Origin: Mucilaginibacter myungsuensis
GTDB taxonomy: Bacteria > Bacteroidota > Bacteroidia > Sphingobacteriales > Sphingobacteriaceae
DNA length: 64,000 nt
Assembly: GCF_015222005.1 (NCBI RefSeq)
Contig: NZ_JADFFL010000004.1
Location: 248,001-312,000, forward strand
Direction: 5' to 3'
A model generated the notes under the pieces. That model was given only the letters and a program-made list of their open reading frames with translations, had not been told where the DNA came from and ran no database searches. Shown here piece by piece: positions 41,783 to 50,924 of this stretch; position 1 is the stretch's first letter, and the number at the start of each line of letters is the position of its first letter. Made by a program: the position numbers and the translations under genes.

Positions 41783-43129
41783 TTAACTTACTTTCGCGAA
41801 CTCAGTAGCGCTGATCTCTTTGTTATCAACGGTCATCAAACCTTTAAGGTTCTCGATAACCTTAGCGCCTTTAACCTCGTCGAAAATGCGGTTAGCGTTC
41901 TCTTTGTTCTGTAAGAACTGAACGGTGTATTGTGCTAACTGATCATCGGCCAAAGGTTGCGGGCTGTACATGCGGAACTGTGCATCTAAACGTGCTTTAG
42001 CAGCTTCGAACACTTCAGAATACTCCACCTTGATGTCGTTATCTTTCATGATCTTATTGCCTACCAGGGTCCAACGCAAGTTCTTTGCAAAATCGTCGTA
42101 ACCACCTTGCAACTCTTCTTCGGTCAGTTTTCCGTTAGTAACTTTTAACCAACGTTTCAAGAACTCGTCAGGTAACTCGAAGTTCACTTTACCTACTACA
42201 TAATTAAAGATATCGGTCTGTACCTTGCGCTCAGAATCCTGGGTCATCATGGCTTCAACTTCTTCTTTCACTTTGTTGCGGAACTCCTCTTCGGTAGTTA
42301 CTACACCTTCACCAAATAATTTATCAAAGAACTCCTGGTCAAGATCGGCCTCGCCTAAACGGTTAACATTTTTTACCGTTAAGCTAAAGTTCGACTTTAA
42401 CTCTGCAGCGGTCTCTTCGTCTATACCTAAGATTGCGGCGATACGTGCAGCATCATTATTGTATGCTTTTTGCACGTCCAAATTAACTACGTCGTCTTTT
42501 TTAAGACCGACCAGCGACTTTTGGATAGCGGCATCTTGTACCTGATCTAAACGCACAGAACCTGTATGCTCAATACCACCTTCAAAAACAGAACCATCCG
42601 GAGAAAGTTGTTTTAAAACGCCATAAAGCACGTCATCTTCTGCCGATACGTCAGGGTTTGACATTTTGCCATAGCTACGACGCAAGTTTTTGATGCGCGC
42701 GTTCAAAGTTTCGTCATCAACCTTGATATCGTATTTGGTCACTTTATCTTTTGATGTGATATCCAAAGCAAAGTTAGGGGCCAATCCAACCTCGTAGTTG
42801 AATACGAAGTTATCTGTAAAGTCCCAGTTATAATCTTTAGCGCCATCCTCTACCGGTAGTGGTTGACCTAATACTTCTAATTGTTGCTCGTTCAGGTAAT
42901 TGTTCAGGGTATCTGACAGCATGCTGTTGATCTCTTCGACCAAAATGCTTTTACCGTACATACGTTTGATGTGGCCGGTAGGCACCATGCCCTTGCGGAA
43001 GCCCGGGATGTTAGCTTTTTTAGCCTGGTCTTTTATCGCTTTCTCAACACGTGGCGCGTAATCAACGGCATCCAGGTTGATGGTTATCACTGCATTCAGG
43101 TTATCCTTTTTTTCCTGTGAGATATTCAT
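41783..43129 (-). CDS. tig: Trigger factor
   Basis: Ribosome-bound chaperone with peptidyl-prolyl isomerase fold. 448 residues, normal length. The ribosome-binding N-terminus includes IPGFRKGMVPTGHIKRMYG (the usual GFRxGxxP signature). A middle FKBP-like domain has a weakly conserved active site, and the C-terminal helical domain runs from about residue 250 (EEEFRNKVKEEVEAMM). First of tig-clpP-clpX. A long palindrome lies 52 nt upstream. Confidence 0.97.
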   Translation of the reverse strand: MNISQEKKDNLNAVITINLDAVDYAPRVEKAIKDQAKKANIPGFRKGMVPTGHIKRMYGKSILVEEINSMLSDTLNNYLNEQQLEVLGQPLPVEDGAKDYNWDFTDNFVFNYEVGLAPNFALDITSKDKVTKYDIKVDDETLNARIKNLRRSYGKMSNPDVSAEDDVLYGVLKQLSPDGSVFEGGIEHTGSVRLDQVQDAAIQKSLVGLKKDDVVNLDVQKAYNNDAARIAAILGIDEETAAELKSNFSLTVKNVNRLGEADLDQEFFDKLFGEGVVTTEEEFRNKVKEEVEAMMTQDSERKVQTDIFNYVVGKVNFELPDEFLKRWLKVTNGKLTEEELQGGYDDFAKNLRWTLVGNKIMKDNDIKVEYSEVFEAAKARLDAQFRMYSPQPLADDQLAQYTVQFLQNKENANRIFDEVKGAKVIENLKGLMTVDNKEISATEFAKVS

Positions 43130-43180
43130 CTTTTGATACTTATAATTTTAATGGACGGAGGGGCGCTTTAAAGCAAAAAA

Positions 43181-43218
43181 ATACCTTTGCGCCACATAAA
43201 TTCAGGGCGCAAAGGTAT
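43181..43218. terminator. 13-bp palindrome: terminator and possible promoter element upstream of tig
   Basis: ATACCTTTGCGCC (43181-43193) and GGCGCAAAGGTAT (43206-43218) are exact reverse complements. On the minus strand the stem is followed by seven T's, giving a terminator for the 43288-43989 gene. TACCTTTG, which is a -7 box, occurs on both strands because of the symmetry, so the same DNA may also start tig. Confidence 0.6.
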
Positions 43219-43287
43219 AAATTATTTTTAAAAACCGGATGCTAAATTAAGGTGCGGGTAACCCTTGCTTAACTTATTATTAACGGC

Positions 43288-43989
43288 TTATCCCCTGCGG
43301 CGCCCACCACGCTGGTTAGCCCTTGTGTTTGGGGCATCGCCACCGGCGCCCGGGCCAAAACCTTTCATCTCGCTGTTAAAGGTCACGGTAGATGATACAG
43401 TTTTACCGTTTAGTTTGGCCGGAATAAAGGCCAGGATATCGGCCGGAACGTCAACGATCTTTTGTGTCACGATCTTTATCCCGTCTGAACTTTTGATGGT
43501 AGCCACCCACGACTTGATCTCGCCATTCTCGTCTATCACCAACGCGTGGGTCACTTTATTACTCCCGGCGTCTGATACAGCGGTTTCAAAATCGGTGCTT
43601 GCTACCAACATTTTAAAACCATTGTAGCCGCCAAGTTTAATAGCCGGGACTATAGAATCGCCGGGGGCTGCGGCATCTATCACGGTTTGTATAGCTGCCG
43701 GCGGCGCGTTCGACACTACTTTTTTTGCGGTGTAATCGTACTGCTGCTCTAACTGGTCATCATTATAAAAGTTCCAGATACCGGCACGCTGGCCCTGCAC
43801 GTACTTGCCGCTGGCCACCACCTTTTTATCAATAATCAGTTGGTAAAATCCGTGCTTTACCTTCTTATCAGACTTCAGCACCATAAATTGCTCGTTGAAT
43901 TTGCCTATGCTGTTACTTTTTTTGACCGTATCCTGCGCGTAAGCGCCAAAAGCGATCGTAGTTAAGATCAGGAGTAAAAATCTCTTCAT
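43288..43989 (-). CDS. Secreted MORN-repeat-like protein
   Basis: 233 residues, signal peptide MKRFLLLILTTIAFGAYAQ. Residues 45-90 contain MORN-type repeats (HGFYQLIIDKKVVASGKYV, QRAGIWNFYND), a beta-hairpin motif often found in envelope proteins. A beta-rich C-terminal half (KTVSSTVTFNSEMKGF) follows, possibly TonB C-terminus-like, then an Arg/Gly-rich tail (ANQRGGRRRG). Function unknown. Same strand as tig and cytochrome; ends at the palindrome upstream of tig. Confidence 0.7.
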   Translation of the reverse strand: MKRFLLLILTTIAFGAYAQDTVKKSNSIGKFNEQFMVLKSDKKVKHGFYQLIIDKKVVASGKYVQGQRAGIWNFYNDDQLEQQYDYTAKKVVSNAPPAAIQTVIDAAAPGDSIVPAIKLGGYNGFKMLVASTDFETAVSDAGSNKVTHALVIDENGEIKSWVATIKSSDGIKIVTQKIVDVPADILAFIPAKLNGKTVSSTVTFNSEMKGFGPGAGGDAPNTRANQRGGRRRG

Positions 43990-44061
43990 TTTGATAGTTC
44001 GTTAATAGTTCGCTTAAATTTATAGAATATCCTCAAAAAAGCAAACTGTCAACTATCAAAT

Positions 44062-45039
44062 TTATTTACCACTAAACTTAACCACTTGATTTTTCACGGG
44101 CTTTATGGTCTTTAAATAAGCGTAAATGGCTTCCAGATCGGCAGGCCTCATTCCGGCATACATCAGCCATGGCATTACGGTCTGGAACTCGCCAGGCTTT
44201 ACATCGGCAGGCTTGTAAGTACTATCGGCATACATCCTAAAACGGGCAACAAATTGATCCTTGGTCCAACGGCCTATCCCTGTGTCTTTATCGGGCGTAA
44301 TGTTAGCACTCCGGACGGTAGCCCCGCCGGGCAGCCCAAACTCGTAGCCACCGGCAAATTCCATCCCAGGTATATGCGCGCCTTTATCGGCTTTGGTATG
44401 GCAATCCATACAAGCGGCCGCAGCTACCAAATATTCGCCATATTTCAGCGTATCACTTTCGGCAGGACGCTTGCCCAGGTTGGCTTTTTGCGGCATGGTG
44501 TGTATCAGTATATTTAAAGGAAAATCCAATTGCCGTTCGGGATACTCGGCTCTCTTTGGCTCTAACGTGCGGATGTAAGCAATGATATCATAAATATCTT
44601 CGCGATCCATTTTAGCGTACGATGCCCAGGGCATGATCGGAAATATAGCCGAACCATCCTTTTTTACCCCAGTAGTGATGGCCCGAAAAAGTTCGCCATC
44701 GGTCCAGTTCTTTAAATTGAATGGGGTGATATTAGGGATGTAAACCGTACCGGGGAAGCCCATTGCCGGATCAAATTTATCGCCCCCCATACCTAACTTG
44801 TCGGCAGAAATAGGTCCGCCGAATTTAGACATATCGCGGCCGGAATGACAATCCATACAAACGGTTACGTGTGTGGCCAGGTATTTGCCTCGTTTAATGC
44901 GTTCCGGTGTATAACTTATCTTGATGTTTTCGGGTTTGCCAACGTTTGGCAACGCTAATGTGAGATAAGATACCGCCGCAGTAATGACCACGACCAAGGC
45001 GATCACGATAATGGCCAGCCATTTTCTAACTTTTTTCAT
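44062..45039 (-). CDS. Dihaem cytochrome c, membrane-anchored
   Basis: 325 residues. N-terminal TM anchor (WLAIIVIALVVVITAAVSYLTL). Two CxxCH haem sites: VTVCMDCHSGRDMSK (near residue 61) and AAACMDCHTKADKG (near residue 211). Each is followed by a distal Met-containing segment (FPIMPWASYAKM, TVMPWLMYAGM). The layout is that of tandem class-I cytochrome c domains that carry electrons in the periplasm. No oxidase or dehydrogenase genes are adjacent. Start ATG at 45039. Confidence 0.9.
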   Translation of the reverse strand: MKKVRKWLAIIVIALVVVITAAVSYLTLALPNVGKPENIKISYTPERIKRGKYLATHVTVCMDCHSGRDMSKFGGPISADKLGMGGDKFDPAMGFPGTVYIPNITPFNLKNWTDGELFRAITTGVKKDGSAIFPIMPWASYAKMDREDIYDIIAYIRTLEPKRAEYPERQLDFPLNILIHTMPQKANLGKRPAESDTLKYGEYLVAAAACMDCHTKADKGAHIPGMEFAGGYEFGLPGGATVRSANITPDKDTGIGRWTKDQFVARFRMYADSTYKPADVKPGEFQTVMPWLMYAGMRPADLEAIYAYLKTIKPVKNQVVKFSGK

Positions 45040-45277
45040 GTTAATAAGGTGATGTTTTAAATGTGACTATGGTTGATAGATGGTGATTTGAAGACAGATG
45101 TGACAGAGGATCAGATATTTCCGGCGTTTTTTCTGATAGGCATTTAAATATACAAGAAAATAAAATAGGTATCTAATTAGATCTTAATGTTTTAGTAACC
45201 AAATAATGACATTTGGACGATGCCCCGCGCCGAACATTATCCCGACCTTGCTGTTCTACTTTAAATAACATACTATC

Positions 45278-46138
45278 ATGAGCATCCCGTTTAAAAAAAC
45301 CTTCACTATCGGTAAAGATCTTACTGTAAACCGCATGGGATATGGCGCAATGCGCATTACCGGCAAAGGCGTTTGGGGGCCGCCGAAAGATAAGGACGAA
45401 GCTATCCGTGTGTTAAAACGGACCATAGAACTGGGCATTAATTTTATTGATACGGCCGACAGCTACGGCCCTAATGTGTCTGAAGAATTGATAGCCGAAG
45501 CATTACACCCCTACGCTGCCGACCTGGTGATAGGCACTAAAGGTGGCCTGCTCCGCACCGGTCCGGATCAATGGCCTGTCGACGCAAGCCCGGAGCATTT
45601 AAAAGAAGCCTTAGATGGCAGCTTGCAAAGATTGAAAGTGGAACAAATAGACCTGTACCAACTCCACCGCATCGACCCAAATGTGCCGGCTGATAAAACC
45701 TTTAAGTTTTTGCAAAAGGCCCAGCAAGATGGCAAGATCAAACACATCGGCCTGTCCGAAGTATCGGTAGAGCAGATCAAACATGCGCAACAGTTTTTTG
45801 ATGTGGTATCGGTACAAAATATGTACAGTATCGATAACCGTAAATGGGAGTCGGTATTGAAATACACGCAAGAACAGGATATCGCTTTCATCCCATGGTA
45901 TCCGTTAAATGCGGGCAATATTGCGGCGCAAGAGAAATTACAATTGATAGCCCGCAAGCAAAGTTATACTGTACATCAGGTAGCATTAGCTTGGTTACTT
46001 CAACATTCGGATAATATCCTGTTGATCCCAGGCACCTCAAGCGTGAAACACTTAGAAGAAAATTATAAGGCCCTGGACATTCAACTATCAGCAGATGACC
46101 TGGCCGTCATGAATGACTTGCAGCCCATCTCTCAATAA
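45278..46138 (+). CDS. Aldo/keto reductase
   Basis: 286 residues, AKR (alpha/beta)8 barrel using NADPH. MGYGAMRITGKG, NFIDTADSYGPNVSEELIAEAL with the catalytic Asp and Tyr, VIGTKGG with Lys, and DLYQLHRIDP with His complete the tetrad. The NADP-binding end is LLIPGTSSVKHLEENYKAL. Substrate unknown. Single gene ending at a terminator. Confidence 0.95.
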   Translation: MSIPFKKTFTIGKDLTVNRMGYGAMRITGKGVWGPPKDKDEAIRVLKRTIELGINFIDTADSYGPNVSEELIAEALHPYAADLVIGTKGGLLRTGPDQWPVDASPEHLKEALDGSLQRLKVEQIDLYQLHRIDPNVPADKTFKFLQKAQQDGKIKHIGLSEVSVEQIKHAQQFFDVVSVQNMYSIDNRKWESVLKYTQEQDIAFIPWYPLNAGNIAAQEKLQLIARKQSYTVHQVALAWLLQHSDNILLIPGTSSVKHLEENYKALDIQLSADDLAVMNDLQPISQ

Positions 46139-46163
46139 AGGGTAATTACTTTTTGTAACAATT

Positions 46164-46196
46164 ATAGCGGCGCAGCAATGTTGCCGCTATTTTTTT
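46164..46196 (+). terminator. Terminator of the aldo/keto reductase gene
   Basis: ATAGCGGC (46164-46171) pairs with GCCGCTAT (46183-46190) and seven T's follow. 25 nt after the stop codon. Confidence 0.88.
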
Positions 46197-46323
46197 GAAC
46201 TCGAAACCAGGTCAAAAACTATTCAGTAAACTAATTGTTACTCTATATCGTATTAGAATTACCTTAACAGCTATCTGTTTTGATTAACATTGTATCCTAT
46301 AAATAAAAACCAAATACCTGATC

Positions 46324-47079
46324 ATGATGAGAACAAGTTTACTATTTGCATTAATTATAGTCACCTGCTGTACAATTAGTTGTACTAAAGAAGATGAGGT
46401 CATCGCCATTAAAAAGGCTACCAACGTATCTAACGGACAGGCGGCTACCATGATCGCGGCATCCTTAGCCACCAGCTCCTACGGTCTTGCCAGCATAAAG
46501 AACGATATTACATTTTACGCCAAGACCTTGGGCACCACCAGCGGAAAAGGTTGTGGCATAGAGGATGCCTTTGCGTTTGCCCGGCAAGAACCATCAATGG
46601 CGGCCAATAAATACAATTATGCCGTTGGATATAAGAATACTGTAACTTGTCATGATAACCTGCCTGACGGTTTGAGCAGCGTTGTGATCAACAATGGTAG
46701 TTTTGATATGGCGACATTATCTTCCATCCATTCGGCCAATTCGACCATTAGTTTAACGCACCTTAACGACGCTAACACCACCAACTACGATCTTTCGGGC
46801 GTTTATCAAACCAGCGGCACTTTCCAAACTATTGATGCTACACAACTGGCCGGCAGCAGCAATATCAACATCAGCGTAAATAACCTGCTTGTTAAAAGAT
46901 CTGACAGGGCCATTGTGAGCGGCACTGCCAGCGTAACGCTTTCGGGAACGGTAAAGTCGAACAAAAACACGTTCGAATACAGTGGCACCATTGTTTTTGA
47001 AGGCAATACAGCTGTTTTGGACCTGGGCGGATCAAAATACACTTTGGACCTAACCACCGGCGACGCTGTTGCATTATAG
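46324..47079 (+). CDS. Lipoprotein of unknown function, first of a tandem pair
   Basis: 251 residues, signal ending VTCCTISC-TKED (lipobox). Mature chain starts with a helix (NVSNGQAATMIAASLATSSYGLASI) then a beta-rich half with Gly/Ser/Thr-rich strands (SGTASVTLSGTVKSNKNTFE, GSKYTLDLTTGD). The next gene shares this design and several matching segments (TSGTGTLKITGT, ATYIVNLTTGT), so the pair arose by tandem duplication and diverged. No family recognised. Starts at 46324 or 46327. Confidence 0.75.
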   Translation: MMRTSLLFALIIVTCCTISCTKEDEVIAIKKATNVSNGQAATMIAASLATSSYGLASIKNDITFYAKTLGTTSGKGCGIEDAFAFARQEPSMAANKYNYAVGYKNTVTCHDNLPDGLSSVVINNGSFDMATLSSIHSANSTISLTHLNDANTTNYDLSGVYQTSGTFQTIDATQLAGSSNINISVNNLLVKRSDRAIVSGTASVTLSGTVKSNKNTFEYSGTIVFEGNTAVLDLGGSKYTLDLTTGDAVAL

Positions 47080-47148
47080 CTCCACTTCTCGCTGAATAAT
47101 AATTATTTACGTATATTGGCGTTCTAATTAATTCGAACTCAATTGCGT

Positions 47149-47886
47149 ATGAAAAAGCTCAGCCTCATCAGTTTTGCGCTAATCCTGTTTATCAGCGCCT
47201 GTAAAAAAGACAAAGCAGTTATCACTGCCGAATTATCTAACGAAGAAGCGATAGAGATCGCATCATCGGCTCTGGCATCAAGTAACGATGGTTTCGCGTC
47301 GGTAGCTACCGACCTTAGCCTGAATGCCCAGTTGGTTTACGATCTTAAGTTGGCTTGCGGAGCCACCAAAACATTTTCGGCCACGCACAAAAACAATGCT
47401 AATGCCGCGGTGACTTACAATTTCACCTACGGCTACAATTACACCGTAAATTGCAACACTAACAATCTTATCGACAACGTATCAGGATCGGCCACGGCCA
47501 CCGGCTCGTTTGATGGCCCCAAATTATCAGCCACGCATACCGGCAACGCTACCTTCAGGGTGACTGGTTTAGCCCCAACATCGTTGATCTACATTCTTGA
47601 TGCAAACTATACCCGTTCAGGCAAATTCACCTCAAAAACAGGTAATCGTGCCAGCGGCACAACTGCCGTCGACCTGGCCGTATCAAACTACAGCGTTAAC
47701 AAAGTCACCAAAGCCATTACATCAGGCACCGGGACATTAAAGATCACCGGGACTACAGATGCCGGCGCTACATTCACATTTAATGCGGCCATAACGTTCA
47801 CTAATGATGGTAATGCGACCGTAACGATCAACGGCAGCGCTACCTATATTGTTAACTTGACAACAGGAACTGTGACTAAGAAGTAA
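47149..47886 (+). CDS. Lipoprotein of unknown function, second of a tandem pair
   Basis: 245 residues from ATG at 47149 (a TTG two codons upstream is also in frame). Signal peptide ends LILFISAC-KKDK. Same plan as the preceding gene: helix NEEAIEIASSALASSNDGFAS, conserved Cys in LKLACGATKTF and NYTVNCNT, then beta-rich repeats ending INGSATYIVNLTTGTVTKK. 69 nt after the first copy; likely one transcript. Function unknown. Confidence 0.75.
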   Translation: MKKLSLISFALILFISACKKDKAVITAELSNEEAIEIASSALASSNDGFASVATDLSLNAQLVYDLKLACGATKTFSATHKNNANAAVTYNFTYGYNYTVNCNTNNLIDNVSGSATATGSFDGPKLSATHTGNATFRVTGLAPTSLIYILDANYTRSGKFTSKTGNRASGTTAVDLAVSNYSVNKVTKAITSGTGTLKITGTTDAGATFTFNAAITFTNDGNATVTINGSATYIVNLTTGTVTKK

Positions 47887-48019
47887 TTCTTTAAGGTAAA
47901 AGGATAAAGGCAAAAGGTCTTTTATACGAAGGGCGTTGTGATGACAGACCACAGTGCCCTTTGTTTTTTGTTCTCGATGAAAAACCTTGGACCTTTCGCC
48001 CTTATCCTTTCGCCTAATT

Positions 48020-48310
48020 CTAAACCGCCGCCACTTTAAAAGGCTTTACATCTATGCGTTCCCAAACGCCTTGTGTTACGTAAGGGTCGCCTTGTTTCCA
48101 AGCTTCCAGTTCTTCTTCGGTCTCAAATTGCAGGATCATGGTTGAGCCAACCATCCGGCCTTCATCATCGAGCATGGCTCCGCCCAAAATGAAGTTGCCA
48201 CTTTCTTTCAATTTCTTAGCGCCTTCTAAATGATGAGGGCGAACATCGAGGCGGCGTTGCAGCGCATCGGGATCGGTATGATCGTAGGCGGTTATCAGGT
48301 ATTGGTTCAT
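48020..48310 (-). CDS. YciI family protein
   Basis: 96 residues, ferredoxin-like alpha/beta fold of the YciI/YCII family. QYLITAYDHTDPDALQRRLDVRPHHLEGAKKL has the conserved His, and GAMLDDEGRMVGSTMILQF contains the conserved Asp-Glu-Gly. Members act as small dehydrochlorinase-like or accessory enzymes; function unknown here. Divergent from galK. Confidence 0.9.
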   Translation of the reverse strand: MNQYLITAYDHTDPDALQRRLDVRPHHLEGAKKLKESGNFILGGAMLDDEGRMVGSTMILQFETEEELEAWKQGDPYVTQGVWERIDVKPFKVAAV

Positions 48311-48437
48311 ATAGTATGTTAGCGTATTGAATGCGGAACAATGTTAAGTATTATTTCGTTTGGATCTTTCGCGAAAAAAATATGGTCGTTAGTGTATTTT
48401 TTACAATATTTGTTTTTTACACCAAGCATTATAACCA

Positions 48438-49610
48438 ATGACCCAGGAGCTGCTGCAAGCATTTGAGAAACACTACAGCAAACCGGCCGACTACGGCTAT
48501 TTTTCACCCGGCCGTGTTAACCTTATCGGCGAGCATATCGACTACAATGGTGGCCTGGTAATGCCATGCGCGGTCACCTTTGGTACCTACCTGTTGATAT
48601 CGCCTAACGAGGATAATGTTTTTCGCTTTAAAAGCCTCAATTTTGAGGATGAGTATACTATCCCGCTAAAAGATAGCTACGTAAAAGATGGTACCGGCTG
48701 GTTCAACTACCCTATTGGCGTGGTGCATCATTTTGTAAAGGACGGTCATCAATTGGGTGGTCTGGATATGCTTTACTTTGGTAATATCCCTATCGGATCA
48801 GGCTTGTCGTCATCAGCTTCTATAGAGGTGGTGACCGCTTTCGCGTTGAACACTTTATATAATGCCGGGTACACTAAGTTGGAATTAGTAAAGATGTCCA
48901 AATCGGTAGAGAATAACTTTATCGGTTTAGCGAGTGGCATCATGGATCAGTTCGCGGTAGCTTTTGGCGAAGCTAATAAAGCGTTAATGCTGGATTGCGA
49001 AACCTTGAATTACGAAGCAGTAGACAGCAACCTGGGCGAATACGTATTGGCGATCATCAACACCAATAAACCACGCAAACTGGCCGAATCTAAATACAAC
49101 GAACGCGTAAGCGAGTGTGCTACCGCTTTAGCCGCTTTACAAACCGACCTGCAGATCACCAATCTTTGCGAGATCGATGCAGAGACCTTTAATAAACATA
49201 AACACCTGATCACCGACCCGATCGTGTTAAAACGTGCCACCCACGTAGTTGAAGAGAACGACCGTGTGAAATTAGCAGCAAAAGCACTTTCTGAGAACAA
49301 CCTAGATGAATTTGGCCGTTTAATGTATGCATCGCATGACTCACTACGTGACCTTTACGAAGTAAGCGGTGTGGAGTTAGATTCAGTTGTGGAATATGCC
49401 CGCACTAACCCTAATGTTGCAGGTGCCCGTATGACCGGTGCCGGCTTTGGTGGTTGCGCTATCGCTTTGGTTAAAGGTGATGCTTTTGAAGATTTTGCTA
49501 AGGAATGCGCTGCTTGCTATACTGATAAGATCGGTTATGCGCCTGATGTTTACAGCTCGCTGATCGGCAATGGTGTTGGTGTTTTGAATGATATACCCGC
49601 GCATGCGTAA
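48438..49610 (+). CDS. galK: Galactokinase
   Basis: Phosphorylates alpha-D-galactose at C1 (Leloir pathway), GHMP kinase family, cytosolic. 390 residues, normal length. Signature GRVNLIGEHIDYNGG near residue 25, ATP loop GNIPIGSGLSSSASIEV near residue 115, and MTGAGFGGCAIALV near the C-terminus. No galactose genes are adjacent, so it is isolated from the rest of the pathway. The following methyltransferase gene overlaps its end by 8 nt. Confidence 0.96.
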   Translation: MTQELLQAFEKHYSKPADYGYFSPGRVNLIGEHIDYNGGLVMPCAVTFGTYLLISPNEDNVFRFKSLNFEDEYTIPLKDSYVKDGTGWFNYPIGVVHHFVKDGHQLGGLDMLYFGNIPIGSGLSSSASIEVVTAFALNTLYNAGYTKLELVKMSKSVENNFIGLASGIMDQFAVAFGEANKALMLDCETLNYEAVDSNLGEYVLAIINTNKPRKLAESKYNERVSECATALAALQTDLQITNLCEIDAETFNKHKHLITDPIVLKRATHVVEENDRVKLAAKALSENNLDEFGRLMYASHDSLRDLYEVSGVELDSVVEYARTNPNVAGARMTGAGFGGCAIALVKGDAFEDFAKECAACYTDKIGYAPDVYSSLIGNGVGVLNDIPAHA

Positions 49611-50133
49611 ACTAATTTTAGACGAACTTAACCGACTATCCGTCACTGAGTTTAAGGAGGCTCAAAAGCTGCCCGTGGCTGTGGTGATGGATAACGTACG
49701 CAGCATGCATAACGTAGGTTCCATCTTCCGTACCAGCGATGGTTTTGCTGTAGCGCATATTTGCCTGTGCGGGATCACCGGTCAGCCGCCGCACCGCGAG
49801 ATAGAGAAAACCGCCCTTGGTGCAACCCAATCCATGGATTGGACCTACCACGAAACCACCTTACAAGCCGTAGAAGAACTGAGTGCAAATGGCTATCAGA
49901 TCATTGCGATTGAGCAGGCCGAGAACAGCACCATGCTGAATACATTCACACCAAATCCGACGCAGAAATACGCCTTAGTATTTGGCAATGAGGTGAATGG
50001 TGTAAGCGACGACGTAATGGCCGTAGCCGATACCTGTATCGAGATACCGCAATTTGGCACCAAGCATTCTTTTAACATTGTGGTATCGGCAGGCATTGTT
50101 TTATGGGACTTTTACGTAAAATTGGGTCAATAA
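49603..50133 (+). CDS. SpoU (TrmH) family RNA 2'-O-methyltransferase
   Basis: 176 residues from ATG at 49603, SPOUT trefoil-knot fold: VAVVMDNVRSMHNVGSIFRTSDGF (motif 1), YALVFGNEVNGVSDDVMAVAD (motif 2), IEIPQFGTKHSFNIVVSAGIVLWD (motif 3). It methylates tRNA or rRNA ribose; the target cannot be told. Alternative start 49588 extends further into galK; the family N-terminus (RKLILDELNRLSVTEF) fits 49603. 8-nt overlap with galK, 10 nt before the next gene. Confidence 0.93.
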   Translation: MRKLILDELNRLSVTEFKEAQKLPVAVVMDNVRSMHNVGSIFRTSDGFAVAHICLCGITGQPPHREIEKTALGATQSMDWTYHETTLQAVEELSANGYQIIAIEQAENSTMLNTFTPNPTQKYALVFGNEVNGVSDDVMAVADTCIEIPQFGTKHSFNIVVSAGIVLWDFYVKLGQ

Positions 50134-50143
50134 ACAGATCGTA

Positions 50144-50809
50144 ATGAATGCCCTCGCAAAAAAATTGCAAATGAAAGCCGGCAGTCGCTGGCTTTTGTAT
50201 AACGCCCCGGCCAATTATAGCGATATGTTAGATCCGTTACCCGAGGGCGCGTCAACGTCATTTGCCATCGAAGGTGAATTTGACGGCGTTCAGCTTTTTG
50301 TGAAGAACAGCACCGAACTAAGCGAGAATCTTAAGGTGATCGTCCCGGTACTGAAACTGAAAAAAGAGACCATCTTTTGGGTGATCTATCCTAAAAAGTC
50401 ATCTAACATCCCCAGCGACCTGGAAATGATGAGCAGTTGGGGCGAGTTAGGCACTTACGGCCTAACAGGCGTTGCAGCAGCCGGTGTAGACGCGACCTGG
50501 ACCGCACTCCGCTTCCGCCCCATCGAGCTATCCAAAATAGCCGATACCCGCAACGAAGAGATCCAAAAGAACGAGTATTCAGAATATATCGACGTTGTAA
50601 ATAAACAGATCAAACTACCTGAAGAGATAGCTGAAGCACTGGAGAAATTCCCAGCAGCCATGGCTGCGTATCAGTCCCTCTCCTACTCTAACCGTAAAGA
50701 GTATGTGCTTTGGATACTGACCGCCAAGCAGGAGAAGACCCGATTGGATAGATTGACCAAAATGGTGGAAAAGTTGCTGTTGGGCAAGAAAAATCCGGCG
50801 GAGAAATAG
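50144..50809 (+). CDS. YdeI/OmdA family protein (DUF3052-like + OmdA domains)
   Basis: 221 residues. The N-terminal half (KLQMKAGSRWLLYNAPANYSDML, FWVIYPKKSS) resembles DUF3052-type domains. The C-terminal half has the bacteriocin-protection YdeI/OmdA pattern (KLPEEIAEALEKFPAAMAAYQSLSYSNRKEYVLWILTAKQEKTRLDRL). Members are linked to resistance to bacteriocins or phages in some species, but the role is not settled. 10 nt after the methyltransferase; last of a galK-trmH-ydeI set. Confidence 0.85.
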   Translation: MNALAKKLQMKAGSRWLLYNAPANYSDMLDPLPEGASTSFAIEGEFDGVQLFVKNSTELSENLKVIVPVLKLKKETIFWVIYPKKSSNIPSDLEMMSSWGELGTYGLTGVAAAGVDATWTALRFRPIELSKIADTRNEEIQKNEYSEYIDVVNKQIKLPEEIAEALEKFPAAMAAYQSLSYSNRKEYVLWILTAKQEKTRLDRLTKMVEKLLLGKKNPAEK

Positions 50810-50924
50810 TCTTTCTTAGACCTTTCGTGATCATTATGTTCAAGATATTTCTAATTAATATATTTAATTAGAAATTAAAACATATACTTTATGGCGCATG
50901 TTGAATTAACAAAACAAAGCTACC

